From NCBI RefSeq assembly GCF_039542055.1, contig NZ_BAABHK010000006.1, forward strand, positions 527,016-591,015: a DNA stretch of 64,000 nt, in the 5' to 3' direction. This DNA comes from Actinoallomurus vinaceus (GTDB lineage: Bacteria > Actinomycetota > Actinomycetes > Streptosporangiales > Streptosporangiaceae). This document shows, one piece after another, positions 34,384 through 44,055 of this stretch. Position 1 is the stretch's first letter, and each line of letters starts with the position of its first letter. Made by a program: the position numbers and the translations under genes. The notes under the pieces are model-generated. The model was not told the origin of the DNA and searched no databases. It saw nothing but the letters and a program-made list of their open reading frames with translations.

Positions 34384-34911
34384 GTGAAGGCGGCGGAGCA
34401 GACCACGGTCACCTACGGCGACGGTGTCCTGCGGATCCAGGCCTCGGCGAAGAACGAGTACTTCGGCCCGTCGGGGGCCGTCGAGGTGACCATCCAGCTG
34501 CCGACCGGGTCCCGGGTCGAGGCCAAGGCGGCCAGTACCGAGCTGCGGGCGGTGGGACGGCTCGGCGATGTCGCCTTCGACGGCGCGTACCGCCAGATCA
34601 AGATCGACGAGGCCGCGAACCTCCGCCTCACCGCGACCGACGGCGACGTCGAGGTCGGCCGCCTCGGCGGCCCCAGCCAGATCAGCACCGCACGGGGTGA
34701 CATCCGGATCGCCGAGGCCACGGGCGGCACCCTCACGCTGGTCACCCAGTCCGGCGACATCTCGGTCACCGCCGCCGCCGGCGTCTCGGCCGCCCTGGAC
34801 GCCGGCACCAGCCACGGCCGCGTCCACAACGCCCTGAAGAACGACGGCACCGCCGACCTGGACATCCGCGCCACCACCTCCAACGGCGACATCACCGCCC
34901 GCAGCCTGTGA
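34384..34911 (+). CDS. DUF4097-type beta-helix protein, start codon lost or truncated
   Basis: GTG 34384 is the first standard start, but clear family sequence begins earlier: KFDTPAPIAAVLDIPAGRV is encoded from 34255, and the frame is open back to a TGA at 34189. Between those points there is no ATG, GTG or TTG in frame. Family members normally start one or two residues before KFDTPAPI. The repeated beta strands (VEVTIQLPTGSRVEAKAAS; GDIRIAEATGGTLTL; GDISVTAAAG; NGDITARSL) are intact. Either the gene lost its 5' end or it uses GTG 34384 and lacks ~45 residues. Function of the family is unclear. Confidence 0.6.
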   Translation: MKAAEQTTVTYGDGVLRIQASAKNEYFGPSGAVEVTIQLPTGSRVEAKAASTELRAVGRLGDVAFDGAYRQIKIDEAANLRLTATDGDVEVGRLGGPSQISTARGDIRIAEATGGTLTLVTQSGDISVTAAAGVSAALDAGTSHGRVHNALKNDGTADLDIRATTSNGDITARSL

Positions 34912-34952
34912 CCCGCAGCCTCTATGGCGCGGCGATACACGGCCGAGCCGGC

Positions 34953-35141
34953 TCAGTAGAGAAGGCCGAGCGCCGTGGACCCGTACACCTTGAAAGCGGA
35001 CTCCTCCCGGTCGTGCGTCAGGCAGAGCGCGAATCGGACCGGCCGGCCGAGCTCAGCGAGCTCGGCCGGCCGGTCCACATGCGCGGACGCCGCGCCGAGC
35101 AGGCGCAACCGGTCGACGATCCCGTCGGGGACGAAGTTGTC
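34953..35141 (-). pseudogene. C-terminal remnant of an LLM-class flavin oxidoreductase
   Basis: The frame reads DNFVPDGIVDRLRLLGAAS and LTHDREESAFKVYGSTAL, matching the C-terminal helices of luciferase-like F420/FMN oxidoreductases (PDGxVDRLxLLG, then LRELAELG). Nothing of the TIM barrel remains. The SnoaL-like gene ends 8 nt upstream. Substitutions such as DRPAELAELGRP suggest decay. Confidence 0.55.
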
Positions 35142-35148
35142 GGAAGCG

Positions 35149-35604
35149 CTACGCCGGTGGGGCTGCCTGGCGGAGATGGCGACTGACATCGCCGACGAGG
35201 TTGATCCGGACACGGCGCTCTACGAATCGCCACCGGCCGTCGCGGCGCTCGAAGCGGTCCTGATATCGGCCGGCGGCGATGGGCCGCAGCGGCAGATCAG
35301 GCAGCGCTTGCAACACGGTGACGTACGATCGCGCGGTCGCGGTGCCGGTCTCTTCGTCGACCTCGATGGCGAGGTTGGTGGTGACGTGCTGGGTCCGCGG
35401 GGTGCCGTCGTCGTAGACGATCAGCGTGTCCCGGAACAGTTTCTCGATCTCGCCGCGGCCGCTTACCCGCGCCGAGCTTCCCACGAAGGTCGCGTCGGCG
35501 AGCAGGCTGTCCAGCCCGGCGAAGTCCCCGTCGTCCACGAGTTCGGCGTAGCGTGCGATCAGGTTCTCGATGGCCCGGTGACTCGACGGGGGATCGGCGG
35601 GCAT
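35149..35604 (-). CDS. SnoaL-like/NTF2-fold protein
   Basis: The 151-residue protein has the cone-fold signature: AIENLIARYAELVDDGDFAG, LFRDTLIVYDDG, QHVTTNLAIEVDEE and GRYQDRFERRDGRWRFVERR. Such proteins are polyketide cyclases, hydroxylases or dehydratases, or simple ligand binders. ATG 35604 has GGAGG upstream. It is divergent from the HEAT-repeat gene. Substrate unknown. Confidence 0.85.
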   Translation of the reverse strand: MPADPPSSHRAIENLIARYAELVDDGDFAGLDSLLADATFVGSSARVSGRGEIEKLFRDTLIVYDDGTPRTQHVTTNLAIEVDEETGTATARSYVTVLQALPDLPLRPIAAGRYQDRFERRDGRWRFVERRVRINLVGDVSRHLRQAAPPA

Positions 35605-35701
35605 GGTCGGCCTCCAAGGCGAGCAGAATGATCGAGTCGTCCGTTCCGGTCGAACCTTGACTCGGTGGGCAGAGGGTACTGGGCCATCTCACGGCGTGCG
35701 C

Positions 35702-35732
35702 TTGACCTTGACACAGTGACAAGGTCTTCACT
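35702..35732 (+). promoter_or_regulatory. MerR-type promoter with 23-bp dyad
   Basis: TTGACC (35702-35707) and TTCACT (35727-35732) are 19 bp apart, the long spacer typical of MerR-activated promoters. A dyad covers 35704-35726: GACCTTGACAC, a central A, GTGACAAGGTC, with one mismatch per arm. It lies just upstream of the HEAT-MerR operon. Confidence 0.65.
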
Positions 35733-35753
35733 GCAGCCGAGGAGGTGGTCCCG

Positions 35754-36428
35754 ATGACCATGCCGCAAGAGGACACGAACACGATGCGAGCTGCCGTTCT
35801 CCAAGGGCTGGAGAACAGCAGCTCGTCGGTGCGGCTGCAGGCAGCGATGGCGGTCGGCACGACCTCGGACCCGAGGTTCGTCGACAAGTTGATCGAACGA
35901 TGCGCGATCGAGCCTGAATTCTTCGTGCGTGAGATGCTTACGTGGGCACTCACCCGCCACTCATCATCGATGACGGTCCCGAAGCTCATCGATGAACTCC
36001 GCTCGGAGCGTGCGCAGGCACGAAGCCAGGCGTTGCACACGCTGTCCAAGATCGGGGATCGGCAGGCGTGGCCGGCGATCACACGGGCGCTTCTGACCGA
36101 CGCCGACGACGAGGTGGCGCGGAGCGCGTGGCGAGCAGCGGTCGTACTCGTGCCCGAAGGTGAAGAACCCGAGTTGGCCGGAGCGTTGGCGACACAGCTC
36201 GGCCGCGGCGAGCGTGAGACGCAGTTGAGCCTTAGCCGGGCGCTGATCGCGCTCGGTGAGGTGATCATGCCGACCCTGCGCGCCGCGATGACGGATCTCG
36301 ACCCGCGCGTGCGTCAGCACGCGATCGCCACGGAACGGCTGTTGCGCAACCCGGATGCCGGATTCGAGTTCGCGATCGAGGAGGCGAAGCGCCTCGTGGC
36401 CCTCGGCACGACCAGCCAGGAGGGGTGA
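35754..36428 (+). CDS. HEAT-repeat protein
   Basis: ATG 35754 has GGAGGTGG upstream. The 224-residue protein is all-helical with at least four HEAT-like repeats, e.g. SSVRLQAAMAVGTTSDPRFV, ARSQALHTLSKIGDRQAWPA, DEVARSAWRAAVVLVPEGE and PRVRQHAIATERLLRNPDAG. HEAT solenoids bind proteins, DNA or ligands. It is cotranscribed with a MerR-HEAT regulator 6 nt downstream. Its A/T-ending codons are more frequent than in neighbours, hinting at transfer. Confidence 0.8.
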   Translation: MTMPQEDTNTMRAAVLQGLENSSSSVRLQAAMAVGTTSDPRFVDKLIERCAIEPEFFVREMLTWALTRHSSSMTVPKLIDELRSERAQARSQALHTLSKIGDRQAWPAITRALLTDADDEVARSAWRAAVVLVPEGEEPELAGALATQLGRGERETQLSLSRALIALGEVIMPTLRAAMTDLDPRVRQHAIATERLLRNPDAGFEFAIEEAKRLVALGTTSQEG

Positions 36429-36434
36429 CAGGCA

Positions 36435-37439
36435 GTGTTGATCGGTGATGTGGCACGACGGTCCGGGGTCAGCGCCCGCATGCTGAGGCATTACGAGTCG
36501 CTCGGCCTGGTGCGGCCAACGGGTCGTACCGGGGCCGGCTATCGGGAGTACTCCAGCGAGGACATCCGGCGAATCTTCCATATCGAGAGCCTGCGGTCAT
36601 TGGGGCTGTCGCTGCGTGAAGTCGGGTGCGCGCTGGATGATCCCGGCTTCAAGCCCTCGGAGCTCGTCGACGACCTCATCCGCCAGACGCGAGAACGCAT
36701 TGCGGGTGAGACGGAGCTGCTCACGCGACTCCGTCGGATCGGTGCCGCGGCACCCGCCGACTGGGAGGACGTCCTCCAGATCGTCGCACTCCTCCAGGCC
36801 TTGGGGTCGGAGAGTGCTGGGAAGCGCCAGCGCGCGGCCTTGTCCTCAGTCGAAGAGGTTTCGCTGCCAGTGGAAGCTCTGGTCGAGGCGGTGTTGAGCG
36901 AGACGGACCCGAACGTCGCCGGAGCCCTTCGATGGGCCCTCGCGCAGTCGGGCGATGACGGATTGGCGCTGCTGGCGGAGGGCCTCGGCTCACCAGTAGC
37001 CGAGGTGCGGAAACGCGCCGTCCAGTCCATCGCCGAGATTCCGAACGGTGAGGCGACCGCACTGCTGCAGGACGCCCTCACGAACTCCGACATCGTGGTC
37101 CGCAGGTGTGCGGCTCTGGCGCTCGGGGCGCGTGGAGTGGCCGACGCGGTCCCGACGCTCATCGACATGATCGTCGAGGAGACGAACGACGCCGATGCGG
37201 CCGATGCACTGAGCGCGCTGGCGGGTGATCCCGCGTTGGCGGATCAGATCGCCACCAGGCTCGTCGACTGCCTCGCCCAGGGCACCATTGAATCGTCTGC
37301 ACGTCGACGGCTGACAGAGGTGCTCGCGGATATCCCCGGGATCACGACGTCACGTGCCCTCGCAGATCTGTCACATGACGAGGACCGTGCCGTTGCGCTT
37401 ACCGCGACATACATCCTCAAGCTACGGAACGCACGATAG
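36435..37439 (+). CDS. MerR regulator with HEAT-repeat sensor domain
   Basis: Residues 1-75 are a MerR winged helix (MLIGDVARRSGVSARMLRHY, RPTGRTGAGYREYSSEDIRR). A coiled dimerisation helix (~80-105) follows. From ~130 to 334 HEAT-like repeats replace the usual small effector domain (PNVAGALRWALAQSGDDGLA; EVRKRAVQSIAEIPNGEATA; IVVRRCAALALGARGVADAV). It probably regulates the promoter at 35702-35732 and senses a ligand or the HEAT partner through the solenoid. The start is GTG 36435. Confidence 0.85.
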   Translation: MLIGDVARRSGVSARMLRHYESLGLVRPTGRTGAGYREYSSEDIRRIFHIESLRSLGLSLREVGCALDDPGFKPSELVDDLIRQTRERIAGETELLTRLRRIGAAAPADWEDVLQIVALLQALGSESAGKRQRAALSSVEEVSLPVEALVEAVLSETDPNVAGALRWALAQSGDDGLALLAEGLGSPVAEVRKRAVQSIAEIPNGEATALLQDALTNSDIVVRRCAALALGARGVADAVPTLIDMIVEETNDADAADALSALAGDPALADQIATRLVDCLAQGTIESSARRRLTEVLADIPGITTSRALADLSHDEDRAVALTATYILKLRNAR

Positions 37440-37528
37440 TGGGCCGGGGACGGCGGCGAGGGCGCCAACACTTTCGAAGGCCGCCTGGCCGCCGCCCGCA
37501 ACCAGACTCTGCGTTTCCGGCCCGCTGA

Positions 37529-38509
37529 TCAGCCGGTTCGCCGGCGGAGCCGAGGCGCGAGCATCGTGCGTACGACCTTGGCCACGTTGCTCGCGGCGGA
37601 TCCGCCCTCTTCTTCGGGTTCCGGTTCCAGCACGCGCTGGATCTGCAGCAGCAGCTGGTTGGTCGACCGCCAGAGCGGGACGAACATGCCGGCGACCGGC
37701 CCGACGCCCTGGATCGGGCCGTTGGACAGCTCGGTGACCTTCTTGGCGATCGTGACCGTTGCCGGGTCCCGCAGGATCAGGTGCACCTCATCGTCGACCA
37801 GCCGGATTTCCATCTTGCGCGCGGCGGCCTCCTCCGGGTTCGCGTCGGTGGTCGTCTCCGGATCCAGTTCGTCGATTTTGGCGGCGACCGCGTCCGGGGC
37901 GACCCCGAGTTCGCGCAGCACCCTGGCCGCCATGCTGTTCTCCGCCCGCAGCATCGCCTCAAGCAGGTGATGGCTGCCGACCGGTGCGCCACCGGCCAGC
38001 GCGGTGGCGGTGGACACGGTGTCCTCGGTGGCAGGTGTGCCGGCCGGCCATGGGCCGGCCGCGACGTCCTGCGATCCCTCCAATGACGCCAGCACCGCAG
38101 CACGGATCTTGCTGATCGGATTGATCCGCTCGGCGAGCACCTTCGCGCCGACGCCCTCACGTTCCCTGACCAGGGCGAGCAGGATGTGTTCCGTACCGAC
38201 GTACGTGTGGTGCAGCCGCAGCGCCTCGCGCAGGGCGAGGTCCAGCGTCTTCTTCGCGTTCGGCGTGAACGGGATATGGCCGCTCAGCTCGTCCGTGCCG
38301 GGCTTGACCACCGCGGCGATATCGACCTGCGCCGTCTCCTTGTCGTATCCGAGCTGGTGCAGAACTTTCGCCGCCGTGCTGTCCGGCACGTCGAACAGCC
38401 CCAACAGGATGTGCTCCGTGCCGATGTAGTTGTGCTTGAGCAGCCTCGCCTCCTCCTGAGCCGTGACGACCACCTTGCGGGCTTCCACCGTGAATCTTTC
38501 GAATGGCAT
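37529..38509 (-). CDS. Clp_N-domain protein without ATPase module
   Basis: The 326-residue protein begins MPFERFTVEARKVVVTAQEE and carries the ClpC/ClpA N-domain twin repeats (YIGTEHILLGLF near 30 and YVGTEHILLALV near 105), with a third degenerate copy near 165-215 (GSHHLLEAMLRAENSMAARV). No Walker motifs follow; the C-terminal ~110 residues are unrelated and end basic. Such proteins may be adaptors or substrate receptors for Clp machines. It is divergent from a small HTH gene, with a palindrome between, and near lon. Confidence 0.82.
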   Translation of the reverse strand: MPFERFTVEARKVVVTAQEEARLLKHNYIGTEHILLGLFDVPDSTAAKVLHQLGYDKETAQVDIAAVVKPGTDELSGHIPFTPNAKKTLDLALREALRLHHTYVGTEHILLALVREREGVGAKVLAERINPISKIRAAVLASLEGSQDVAAGPWPAGTPATEDTVSTATALAGGAPVGSHHLLEAMLRAENSMAARVLRELGVAPDAVAAKIDELDPETTTDANPEEAAARKMEIRLVDDEVHLILRDPATVTIAKKVTELSNGPIQGVGPVAGMFVPLWRSTNQLLLQIQRVLEPEPEEEGGSAASNVAKVVRTMLAPRLRRRTG

Positions 38510-38525
38510 GCTTCCATGCTCTCAA

Positions 38526-38553
38526 CCATGTCAATACACTGCTATTGATATGG
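38526..38553. promoter_or_regulatory. 28-bp near-perfect palindrome between Clp_N and HTH genes
   Basis: CCAT-G-TCAATA (38526-38536) mirrors TATTGA-T-ATGG (38543-38553) around CACTGC, with one mismatch. Such AT-rich arms stand out in this GC-rich DNA. It lies 16 nt before the Clp_N start and 24 nt before the HTH start, so it may control both. Confidence 0.55.
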
Positions 38554-38577
38554 TCACCATGCTGAAGGGAGGGTGTG

Positions 38578-38937
38578 ATGGAGACACCGTCGGACTGGGA
38601 GGACCGGCTCGCGCGCTGGCAGAACGAGCTGGAGCTGTTCGAGCAGCTGGACGAGACACCCTGGGTCACGCTGGCCAAGGCGGAAGCCGAGACCGGCGTT
38701 TCCCGCTCGGCCCTGCGGTCCTGGTACCGCAATGGCGAGATCCAGTCCCGGCTGGTGGACGGCCCGAACGGGCCGCAGCGCCTGGTCCCGTTGGATGCGG
38801 TGATCGAGCGCGCCGCCGCGTCACCGCGCATTCAGCGGAGGGCGGAACGGGAAGTCAGCCTGGAAGCCCAGGTCACCCTGCTACGGCACCGGGTTGACCA
38901 GCTTGAGCTGCGGCTGGCCGCGCTGGAGCGGAAGTGA
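38578..38937 (+). CDS. Small HTH protein with C-terminal coiled coil
   Basis: The 119-residue protein has a MerR/BldC-like recognition unit (WVTLAKAEAETGVSRSALRS, WYRNGEIQSRLVDG, RLVPLDAVIERAA) in residues ~30-85. A leucine-rich coiled coil follows (VSLEAQVTLLRHRVDQLELR). ATG 38578 has GGGAGGG upstream. It probably binds the divergent palindrome and controls the Clp_N gene. Confidence 0.78.
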   Translation: METPSDWEDRLARWQNELELFEQLDETPWVTLAKAEAETGVSRSALRSWYRNGEIQSRLVDGPNGPQRLVPLDAVIERAAASPRIQRRAEREVSLEAQVTLLRHRVDQLELRLAALERK

Positions 38938-39083
38938 CCGGCGAGAGCAGCGCCGTGCCATCGGCCCGGAACGGTGCCCCTCGCAACCTGAGTCCGGAAC
39001 TCGCAAGGTTCGCCCGGACAGGACAGACCCCGCTGATCGCTGTCGGCGAACGGGCGTTCGGAAATTAATCAGGGCTCTTCTTT

Positions 39084-39104
39084 CTTGAGTGTGGGTGACT
39101 CAAG
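39084..39104 (+). promoter_or_regulatory. HAIR operator (HspR site) of lon
   Basis: CTTGAGT (39084-39090), a 7-nt spacer and ACTCAAG (39098-39104) match the HspR-associated inverted repeat consensus exactly. It ends 13 nt before the lon ATG and just before the SD (GGAGG, 39109-39113). Confidence 0.9.
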
Positions 39105-39117
39105 CTTTGGAGGCCTG

Positions 39118-41517
<2,400 letters not shown>

Positions 41518-41538
41518 CCGGTCTGGACCGAAAGAACG

Positions 41539-41570
41539 CGAACGGCGCCCCTCTCTAGGAACGCCGTTCG
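41539..41570. terminator. Hairpin between lon and convergent gene
   Basis: CGAACGGCG (41539-41547) pairs with CGCCGTTCG (41562-41570), loop 14 nt. It is placed between two converging genes. Confidence 0.65.
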
Positions 41571-41581
41571 TCTTGCGGGTC

Positions 41582-43156
41582 TCAGCCCCGCGGACTGAGG
41601 CGGAAGACCCGCAGCTCTCGTCCTGACCGCTCGACGTATCTGTCGTACGTCGGCCATGTCTTGAGCAATCGTGGCCAGACCTCGGCGCGCTCGGTGCCCT
41701 CCAGCAGCCGCGCGGTGACCGGGATCGTACGGCCCCGGTAGCTGACCTCCGCCTCCGGCCGGTTCAGGAGGTTGGTCGTCCACGCGGGGTGGTTCTCACG
41801 CCCGAAGTTGCTGCCGACCACCAGGAAGGAGCCGTCCGCTTCGGGCAGGCAGGCCAGCGGCGTCTGGCGGGGCTGGCCGCTGCGGTGCCCGACGGCGGTC
41901 AGAAGGAGGGTCGGTACGACGTACTGCCCCATGAGGAAGCGGCCGCCGGAAAGCCGGTGCACCGCGCGGTCCAGTGGCGGCACCACCTTCGGCCCGACCC
42001 TTGCGAACCATGCGGATCCGGCCATCCGTGCGACCGGCGCGGTGACCATGGCCTGCAGCCTGCTTCGTGGCATGACGGGTCCTGCCTTTCTGCCTGCGGC
42101 ACTCGGAGTGCCGGCCGGGGCTTCATGATCCGGGTCCGGGCCGGTGGCCAGGCGGCCGGCCCGGGCGGGGGAGAGGTGCCCGGCCGCGGCGAGCCAGCGC
42201 AGGGCGTCCGTCAGGCTCTCCTCCACCGGCCGGAGGGTGAGCCCGAGCGCGTCGACGGCCGGGCCGTCGTCGGAGGGCACAAGCGTGACCATGAACTCCG
42301 CGGCGTCCCGAGTCAACGGGTAGGCGAAGGGGCGAACGCGCTTGGCGGCGTCGAGCAGCGAGCCGAGCGCGAGCATGAGCCCTCCGGGGACGACGATCCG
42401 CCGGCAGCGTACGCCGGTGAGCGCGTCGCATCGGTCGGCCAGCTCCGGCCAGGTCAGGTAGTGCCCGCCGAGGGTGTACCGCCGCGGCCCGCGTCCGGGG
42501 GCGACCGCGCCGGTCAGCGCCTCCGCGAGGTCGCGGACGTCGATGAGCGACACGCCGCCGCGCGGCATCGGCCAGGCCAGGCCGAGGGCGCCGGCCAGGC
42601 CCTCCATCATCGCGTCCAGGCGCGGCTGCCGGGGTCCGATCACCCCGCCGGGGTAGAAGATCGTGACGGGCGCGCCGTCGTCCTGCAGGCCGCGCACGTA
42701 GCGTTCGGCCGCGACCTTGGACCGGCCGTAGTCGGTCCGTGGGCGCGCCAGCGGGTCGTCCGCCCGGATCACCGGTCCCGCCGGCGGAACGAACACCGCG
42801 ATGGTGGACACGTGGATCACCGGGTCGAGGCCTCGGGCGACCGCGCCGCCGACCACGGTCCGTGTGCCGGCGACGTTGACCTCCAGGACGTCCGTACGGG
42901 CGTCGGTGACGCCGAGCGCGGCGGCGGCGTGCACGACGGCGTCGCACCCGTCGAGGGCCTGGTCGACGGCCTCTTCGTCGAGCATGTCGCCGGGGTACAT
43001 CTCCACGGCCTCGGCCTCCACTCCGATCGCGCCCAGGACCTTGGCCGCCCGGCCGGGATCGCGCACCAGCGCCCGTACCTGATGACCGGCCGCGAGCAGG
43101 GCACGGATGGCGTACGAGCCGACGAATCCCGACCCACCGGTAACGAGAACGCGCAT
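41582..43156 (-). CDS. SDR epimerase fused to deazaflavin (F420)-dependent nitroreductase
   Basis: The 524-residue protein has an extended SDR in residues 1-~335 (VTGGSGFVGSYAIRALLAAG; catalytic YGRSKVAAERYV). A Pro/Ala-rich linker (~345-365) follows, then a Ddn/DUF385-like domain (~370-524; LLTAVGHRSGQPRQTPLACL, VVGSNFGRENHPAWTTNLLN, TWPTYDRYVERSGRELRVF). The latter domain binds F420. Both modules usually occur as separate proteins; the frame is continuous here. ATG 43156 lies 6 nt after TAGTTT, a leaderless start. Confidence 0.88.
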   Translation of the reverse strand: MRVLVTGGSGFVGSYAIRALLAAGHQVRALVRDPGRAAKVLGAIGVEAEAVEMYPGDMLDEEAVDQALDGCDAVVHAAAALGVTDARTDVLEVNVAGTRTVVGGAVARGLDPVIHVSTIAVFVPPAGPVIRADDPLARPRTDYGRSKVAAERYVRGLQDDGAPVTIFYPGGVIGPRQPRLDAMMEGLAGALGLAWPMPRGGVSLIDVRDLAEALTGAVAPGRGPRRYTLGGHYLTWPELADRCDALTGVRCRRIVVPGGLMLALGSLLDAAKRVRPFAYPLTRDAAEFMVTLVPSDDGPAVDALGLTLRPVEESLTDALRWLAAAGHLSPARAGRLATGPDPDHEAPAGTPSAAGRKAGPVMPRSRLQAMVTAPVARMAGSAWFARVGPKVVPPLDRAVHRLSGGRFLMGQYVVPTLLLTAVGHRSGQPRQTPLACLPEADGSFLVVGSNFGRENHPAWTTNLLNRPEAEVSYRGRTIPVTARLLEGTERAEVWPRLLKTWPTYDRYVERSGRELRVFRLSPRG

Positions 43157-43522
43157 GATGTCAAACTAGCGCTTGGTGGGAGACTTCGGTCTCGTCGACG
43201 TTCGTTGAGGCACCTCGGATGGCCGATAAATGTGTGAAGTACATCACATAGTGGACGCCGATCGGCACGCCCTTCGTCGCGACGAAGCGATCGCTCGGAG
43301 TGATGGCCTGTCCGGCTCGGGTTCGATTGCGGGCCCGCCCTGGTTCGGCGTGTTCTCACTGGTCAGGCCGCTGATATCAGGCCCTGATCTGGGTTGATCG
43401 GCCCGTCGCCCCGATATCGGATGTCAGAAACTGCGCATTAGTACCCGGCCTCGAGTTCGCCAAACATGCGCCTCGTGATCTCGGAACAACCCACGGTCAC
43501 CGTTTCGCTAGGTTCGTAATCC
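43157..43522. other. Regulatory gap upstream of ectoine genes
   Basis: 366 bp without a supported gene. It contains the leaderless -10 (TAGTTT, - strand, 43168-43163), a CRP-like site at 43233-43248, the perfect 16-bp palindrome CTTCGTCGCGACGAAG (43272-43287), CTGATATCAG (43371-43380) and the ectA -10-like TAGGTT (43509-43514). Confidence 0.55.
43233..43248. promoter_or_regulatory. CRP-like site TGTGA-N6-TCACA
   Basis: TGTGA (43233-43237) and TCACA (43244-43248) flank AGTACA. This equals the full CRP/FNR-family consensus, also used by mycobacterial Crp. It is 77-92 bp upstream of the fusion gene start and ~275 bp upstream of ectA. Confidence 0.5.
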
Positions 43523-44038
43523 ATGTCGCCAGAACAAGTCCGCAGGCCGCCCCCTCGCGCCTCCGTCGTCGACATCGGATTCGGACCGCCGCGTCTGGAA
43601 GACGGTCGGCACCTGTGGCGCGTCGCCCGCGACTCCGGAACCCTCGATCTCAATTCCCCCTACAGCTATGTGTTGTGGTGCCGGGACTTCGCGGCGACCT
43701 CGGTCGTGGCCCGCGCCGAGGACGAGGTCTGCGGCTTCATCACCGGGTTCTCCCGGCCCGAGGACCCCGGGACGCTGTTCGTCTGGCAGGTCGCGGTGGA
43801 CGCCGACTGGCGGGGACGCGGGCTGGCGCGCCGGATGCTCGACCACCTGGCGGACAGCGGGGCACGGTTCGTCGAGGCGACGGTGACGCCGGGTAACACG
43901 GCGTCGGACCGGCTGTTCGCGTCGTTCGCCCGTGCACGCGGCGCCTCGCTGCGGCGGACGCCTCTCTTGAGCGCGGACCTGTTCCCCGGCGACCACGACC
44001 CCGAAGTGCTGTACCGAATCGGGCCGCTCGACAGCTGA
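43523..44038 (+). CDS. ectA: L-2,4-diaminobutyrate N-acetyltransferase
   Basis: The 171-residue GNAT matches EctA: LDLNSPYSYVLWCRDFAATS, FVWQVAVDADWRGRGLARRM (acetyl-CoA loop) and ATVTPGNTASDRLFASFARA. It converts diaminobutyrate to N-gamma-acetyl-diaminobutyrate. It is the first gene of ectABCD. ATG 43523 lies 8 nt after TAGGTT, with no SD. Confidence 0.95.
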   Translation: MSPEQVRRPPPRASVVDIGFGPPRLEDGRHLWRVARDSGTLDLNSPYSYVLWCRDFAATSVVARAEDEVCGFITGFSRPEDPGTLFVWQVAVDADWRGRGLARRMLDHLADSGARFVEATVTPGNTASDRLFASFARARGASLRRTPLLSADLFPGDHDPEVLYRIGPLDS

Positions 44039-44055
44039 ATCCCACCAGGAGACGG

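Noticed and set aside
37440..37528. Short frame reading AGDGGEGANTFEGRLAAARN between two convergent genes
   Set aside because: Looks protein-like but too short to assign; no start and no recognisable family.
43272..43287. 16-bp palindrome CTTCGTCGCGACGAAG as a terminator
   Set aside because: No loop and no converging gene ends; kept only as part of the regulatory gap.
43438..43524. 28-codon - strand frame (MDYEPSETVTVGCSEITR...) overlapping the ectA start
   Set aside because: Codon use is plausible but there is no SD and it occupies the ectA promoter; left unannotated.
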